Below, piece by piece: positions 61,404-64,000 of a stretch of DNA of 64,000 nt (position 1 is its first letter; the number at the start of each line of letters is the position of its first letter). The translations under genes and the position numbers were made by a program. The notes under the pieces were generated by a model. It did no database searches and was not told where the DNA came from. It worked only from the letters and a program-made list of their open reading frames with translations. This DNA is from Betaproteobacteria bacterium (lineage in GTDB: Bacteria > Pseudomonadota > Gammaproteobacteria > Burkholderiales > Casimicrobiaceae): the NCBI GenBank assembly GCA_013298765.1, contig JAAFJA010000001.1:248001-312000 (forward strand). The letters are read 5' to 3'.

Positions 61404-64000
61404 CTAGCGCGAGCTCGGCGTAGTCGTGCCGGGTACAGGCCCCGCTTCGCTTCCGCGCAGTTCCGAGGTAGCAGAACCGACGCCTCGCGTTTGCTTCACG
61501 TCTGGGTTGGACCACGAGCCGCTGATCTCAAACTCTGACATCAGCAATCGCTCCACTGGATCGCGCGCAATCTTCTGGCCGAGCCACGCAGCAGCACCGA
61601 TTGCAGGGTTGGCGGTCGCTAACCCAATGCCGATAGCAGTTGCAACAGAAATGCTTGGGAACACTCGCACCCGAAGCTGCGCGGTTTCGCGATCCAGTTC
61701 GGCGTCGCCGCGTATTTCGACGCGCGCGGCGGGACCGGCGATTTCAAAGTTTTCGGTCCGCGCTTTTCCTTTGCTGATCGCGACATCCGCGCCGATCGTG
61801 TCAAAGGCGTAGCCACGGCCAAACAGATCATCAAAGTTAAACGTTAGACGCCGTGGAATCGACTGCAGTGAAATGACACCCAGCAATTTGCCGATGCCTG
61901 GATCCATTTCGGTAAAGCGGCCCGAACTTGTTTTCAAGCTGATCTTTCCATCGAGCTTGTCATATCCGAACTCAGAAGGCGAGCCTGCCCAGGAGAGCTC
62001 ACCACGGAGCTGCCCTTCGCCTCGCTCCACCCCCTTTGGCAAGCCGAAGCGCTGCATGAATTTGCCCGCGTCTTTCCAATCCAGGGCGACATCAACGGCG
62101 GTCTCGCCATTTCCGCGCTGGCCGCCCGCGCCAGTCGGCAGTAGCCAGCGCCCCTTCGCTTCAAGCGAGCCGTCGGCGCTACTCAGGCGAACGCGATCTA
62201 TGCGCCACTCGTCGCGGCCAGGTTGTGCTGCTATTTCGAGCTTACCCAACTCGCGCCCCTCGCTCACGAAACTATCTGCCGTGAGGTCGAGTTTCGGCCA
62301 GCGCGCCGAGCTATTGGCGGACACGGCTGCTGGCGAGAGCGCAAGCGCCGCGGGAGCGAGCGCAAGGCGGTCCTTTTCAGTAATGGCGTTTGGTAGCGAA
62401 AAGCGTTGCAGCCTAACAACTAAAGCGCTCACCGCCCCATTTTCCTGGGAGGAGTCCACCGAAATCAATCCAGTTGCTTCCTTACTTCTTAGCGCTAATC
62501 GCCAGCGCCCCGCGTTCGGTTGCGCGCGTAAGCTCGCCTCATTCAAGACGTGGCCGAAAACGAGCGCGCGCTCGGCGCGAACGTTTACGTTTACAAAATC
62601 TGGCGAGCTCGATTCGTTTTGCAGCCCACCCAGATTCTTCGCGTTGCCGCTGCTCAACGCGGGCAAAAGGTCGAGCGCGGCGTCGGTGTCGAGCTTAGAG
62701 ATCTCTCCACGCACCGAGTACCCGCGCACCGGGAGTTGCGTCTTCTGCGCCCCCAGATCGACGACGGCCCTTTCAACCACGCGCGGCGCACTACCTTGCG
62801 CTGGCGCGCGTTCGACCACGGCGTGCAGAAGTGACGGCAATTCAAACTCGAGCCGATCACGACCGTCGGCTTGCGTCGAGCGATTGAGCGTAAACGCGAT
62901 CGGCTGCGCGACATCGCGTGGGCTACTACCCACTTGATAAATGCGATCAATTGGCAGCGTTTGCGGGCCGAGCGCGCCACTCAGCGAAATCGTGGGCGCA
63001 ACTGAGCTGCTTCGCGTTGCGGCTTGTGCATCTAGCTTCCAATCCACCGAACCTCGCAACTGATCGAGCAGCGGATAGTCGTAGAGTTCGCGTACTTTTG
63101 AGAGGTCAGCTTTGCCGGACGCCGCTGTCTTGATGACCCCGTTCGCGTCCGTGGCAACGTCAATCGCTACGGGGCCACCGAGGGCGAGTCCGCGCAACTC
63201 GCGCGAGCTCACTGATCGATCAGTAAAGCGCAATCGTCCACTCACGGCATCAAGCGGCGGCACATCGCCGCCAAGTTCAACCCGGTTATTGTCAAAACTC
63301 ACTTCACCATCGACCTTGACACGATCCGAGTGATAGATAGGAAAAGCAAGTGAGAGGGCGAGTCTCGCGGTGCCGCTGCCCTTCGCGCGCTCGGTAAATC
63401 CATCGAGCATGCGATTCACGGGTGTGGTTGCAATGAAGCGCAGAAAATTTTCAACGGAGCTTTGCGCCACGCCCTTTATCTCAACGCTTGCTTCGTTGGC
63501 CATCATGTCGGCGATCCGAACCTGCGTTGACGCCAATTGCGCGTTGGCAATCGTTGCGCGTTGCACTTCAGCGCTGAATGAGGAGCCCCGGAAGTTAAGG
63601 ATTCCTTCGATGTTTTCCGCGCGCGGCCAACCATCGGCATAGTCGACAATGACGTCGCTCACCGGTGCACTCAGTTCGAATTTGCCATGCTTTCCGTCTG
63701 TGAATGGAAAATGCCAGAGCGCGCCCTCAACATTGAATGTGGCGTTGCTGATTCGGCCACCGTCGATGGCTTCACGCACCCACATTCGCGTTGCTTCACC
63801 CACCGCTTTTGGCAGGTAGCGATGCACTGCAAGTGCATCGGCCGAATCTAGTTTCCCCGTAATCTTTGCTACGCCAGGCCCGAGCTCGTCGTTTCGCCAC
63901 GTCCCATTAAATGTCGCCCGTGCATCGGCGTTAGCGACAGATACCGCATCAATCGAGACCAGCCACGGCGAGAGAGCGCTCTTTGCCGTCGAGCCCGCTG
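61404..64000 (-). CDS. yhdP: YhdP-family AsmA-like protein, 5' end beyond the window
   Basis: The open frame runs from the stop at 61404 to the right edge without a break, so only the C-terminal 865 residues or so are visible. Repeated beta-strand segments and a C-terminal block with KLLGVISLQSIPRRLTFNFDDLFGRGYAFDTI, then NFEIAGPAARVEIRGDAELD, identify the YhdP/DUF3971 family. These large inner-membrane-anchored proteins are thought to carry phospholipid toward the outer membrane. The apparent start at 63827 is only an internal GTG. Confidence 0.9.
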   Translation of the reverse strand, partial: AGSTAKSALSPWLVSIDAVSVANADARATFNGTWRNDELGPGVAKITGKLDSADALAVHRYLPKAVGEATRMWVREAIDGGRISNATFNVEGALWHFPFTDGKHGKFELSAPVSDVIVDYADGWPRAENIEGILNFRGSSFSAEVQRATIANAQLASTQVRIADMMANEASVEIKGVAQSSVENFLRFIATTPVNRMLDGFTERAKGSGTARLALSLAFPIYHSDRVKVDGEVSFDNNRVELGGDVPPLDAVSGRLRFTDRSVSSRELRGLALGGPVAIDVATDANGVIKTAASGKADLSKVRELYDYPLLDQLRGSVDWKLDAQAATRSSSVAPTISLSGALGPQTLPIDRIYQVGSSPRDVAQPIAFTLNRSTQADGRDRLEFELPSLLHAVVERAPAQGSAPRVVERAVVDLGAQKTQLPVRGYSVRGEISKLDTDAALDLLPALSSGNAKNLGGLQNESSSPDFVNVNVRAERALVFGHVLNEASLRAQPNAGRWRLALRSKEATGLISVDSSQENGAVSALVVRLQRFSLPNAITEKDRLALAPAALALSPAAVSANSSARWPKLDLTADSFVSEGRELGKLEIAAQPGRDEWRIDRVRLSSADGSLEAKGRWLLPTGAGGQRGNGETAVDVALDWKDAGKFMQRFGLPKGVERGEGQLRGELSWAGSPSEFGYDKLDGKISLKTSSGRFTEMDPGIGKLLGVISLQSIPRRLTFNFDDLFGRGYAFDTIGADVAISKGKARTENFEIAGPAARVEIRGDAELDRETAQLRVRVFPSISVATAIGIGLATANPAIGAAAWLGQKIARDPVERLLMSEFEISGSWSNPDVKQTRGVGSATSELRGSEAGPVPGTTTPSSR

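Noticed and set aside
63827-63998. Start of yhdP at 63827
   Set aside because: It is an internal GTG; the same frame continues open to the window edge with matching beta-rich sequence.

Overview
The window reads as a stretch of chromosome from a betaproteobacterium, probably Burkholderiales-like. The evidence is the product repertoire and several gene neighbourhoods typical of that class: alaC-hom-thrC; pepA-holC-(hypothetical)-valS divergent from lptFG; and rplU-rpmA divergent from ispB. Coding density is high on both strands. No gene could be placed by database search, so the taxonomy is inference.

Layout. 0-5 kb: two hairpin-like palindromes, a tRNA-Arg(CCU), a GGDEF protein, an unknown membrane-anchored protein, a MesD-type methionine synthase and an Mth938-domain protein. 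5-9.3 kb: alanine transaminase, homoserine dehydrogenase and threonine synthase, with palindromic repeats in the gaps. 9.4-13.3 kb: an orphan ABC ATPase, a lipoprotein, an NAD(P)-binding protein and a CcdA/thioredoxin pair. 13.3-16.5 kb: a methyltransferase gene split by a 2,380-bp IS1595-family element. The element carries a transposase, a ClpP-like serine protease and a HicA/DUF1902 toxin-antitoxin operon preceded by a small ORF. 16.7-27.3 kb: core genes (valS, holC, pepA, lptF, lptG, rpmA, rplU, ispB). 27.4-34.3 kb: oxidative catabolism (sugar dehydrogenase, GMC oxidoreductase, MmsA, LysR regulator, metallo-hydrolase). 34.4-38.2 kb: a NarL-type regulator and a large hybrid histidine kinase. 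38.4-42.4 kb: dnaJ, a secreted repeat protein, a P-loop kinase and a SIMPL protein. 42.6-53.2 kb: a split sulfite-oxidising enzyme, with soeA separated by four genes from soeB-soeC-sulP. 53.3-64 kb: aroE, EF-hand protein, class I aldolase, Hyi-like isomerase, aroK, a response regulator, dnaG, a sulfurtransferase and the 3' part of yhdP, which runs off the right edge.

The most notable signals are as follows. (1) The IS1595 element has exact 8-bp target duplications and a protease/toxin-antitoxin cargo, and removing it restores the methyltransferase frame. (2) Palindromic repeats sit in frame inside soeA (twice) and soeB (once), and repeat sequence also forms the apparent Shine-Dalgarno regions of hom and soeC. 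(3) A near-identical 22-bp palindromic motif stands upstream of both soeA and soeB, tying the two halves of the locus together. (4) A family of four roughly 61-bp intergenic elements is bounded by GGGGCTAGC/GCTAGCCCC-like ends, each lying 30-61 bp past a stop codon. (5) Ribosomal protein L21 carries a C-terminal helix-hairpin-helix extension.

Functionally, SoeABC would oxidise cytoplasmic sulfite to sulfate and pass electrons to quinone. The SulP transporter, whose start overlaps the soeC stop, would move the sulfate. A 3-mercaptopyruvate-type sulfurtransferase elsewhere in the window could feed the sulfur pool, but that link is speculative.
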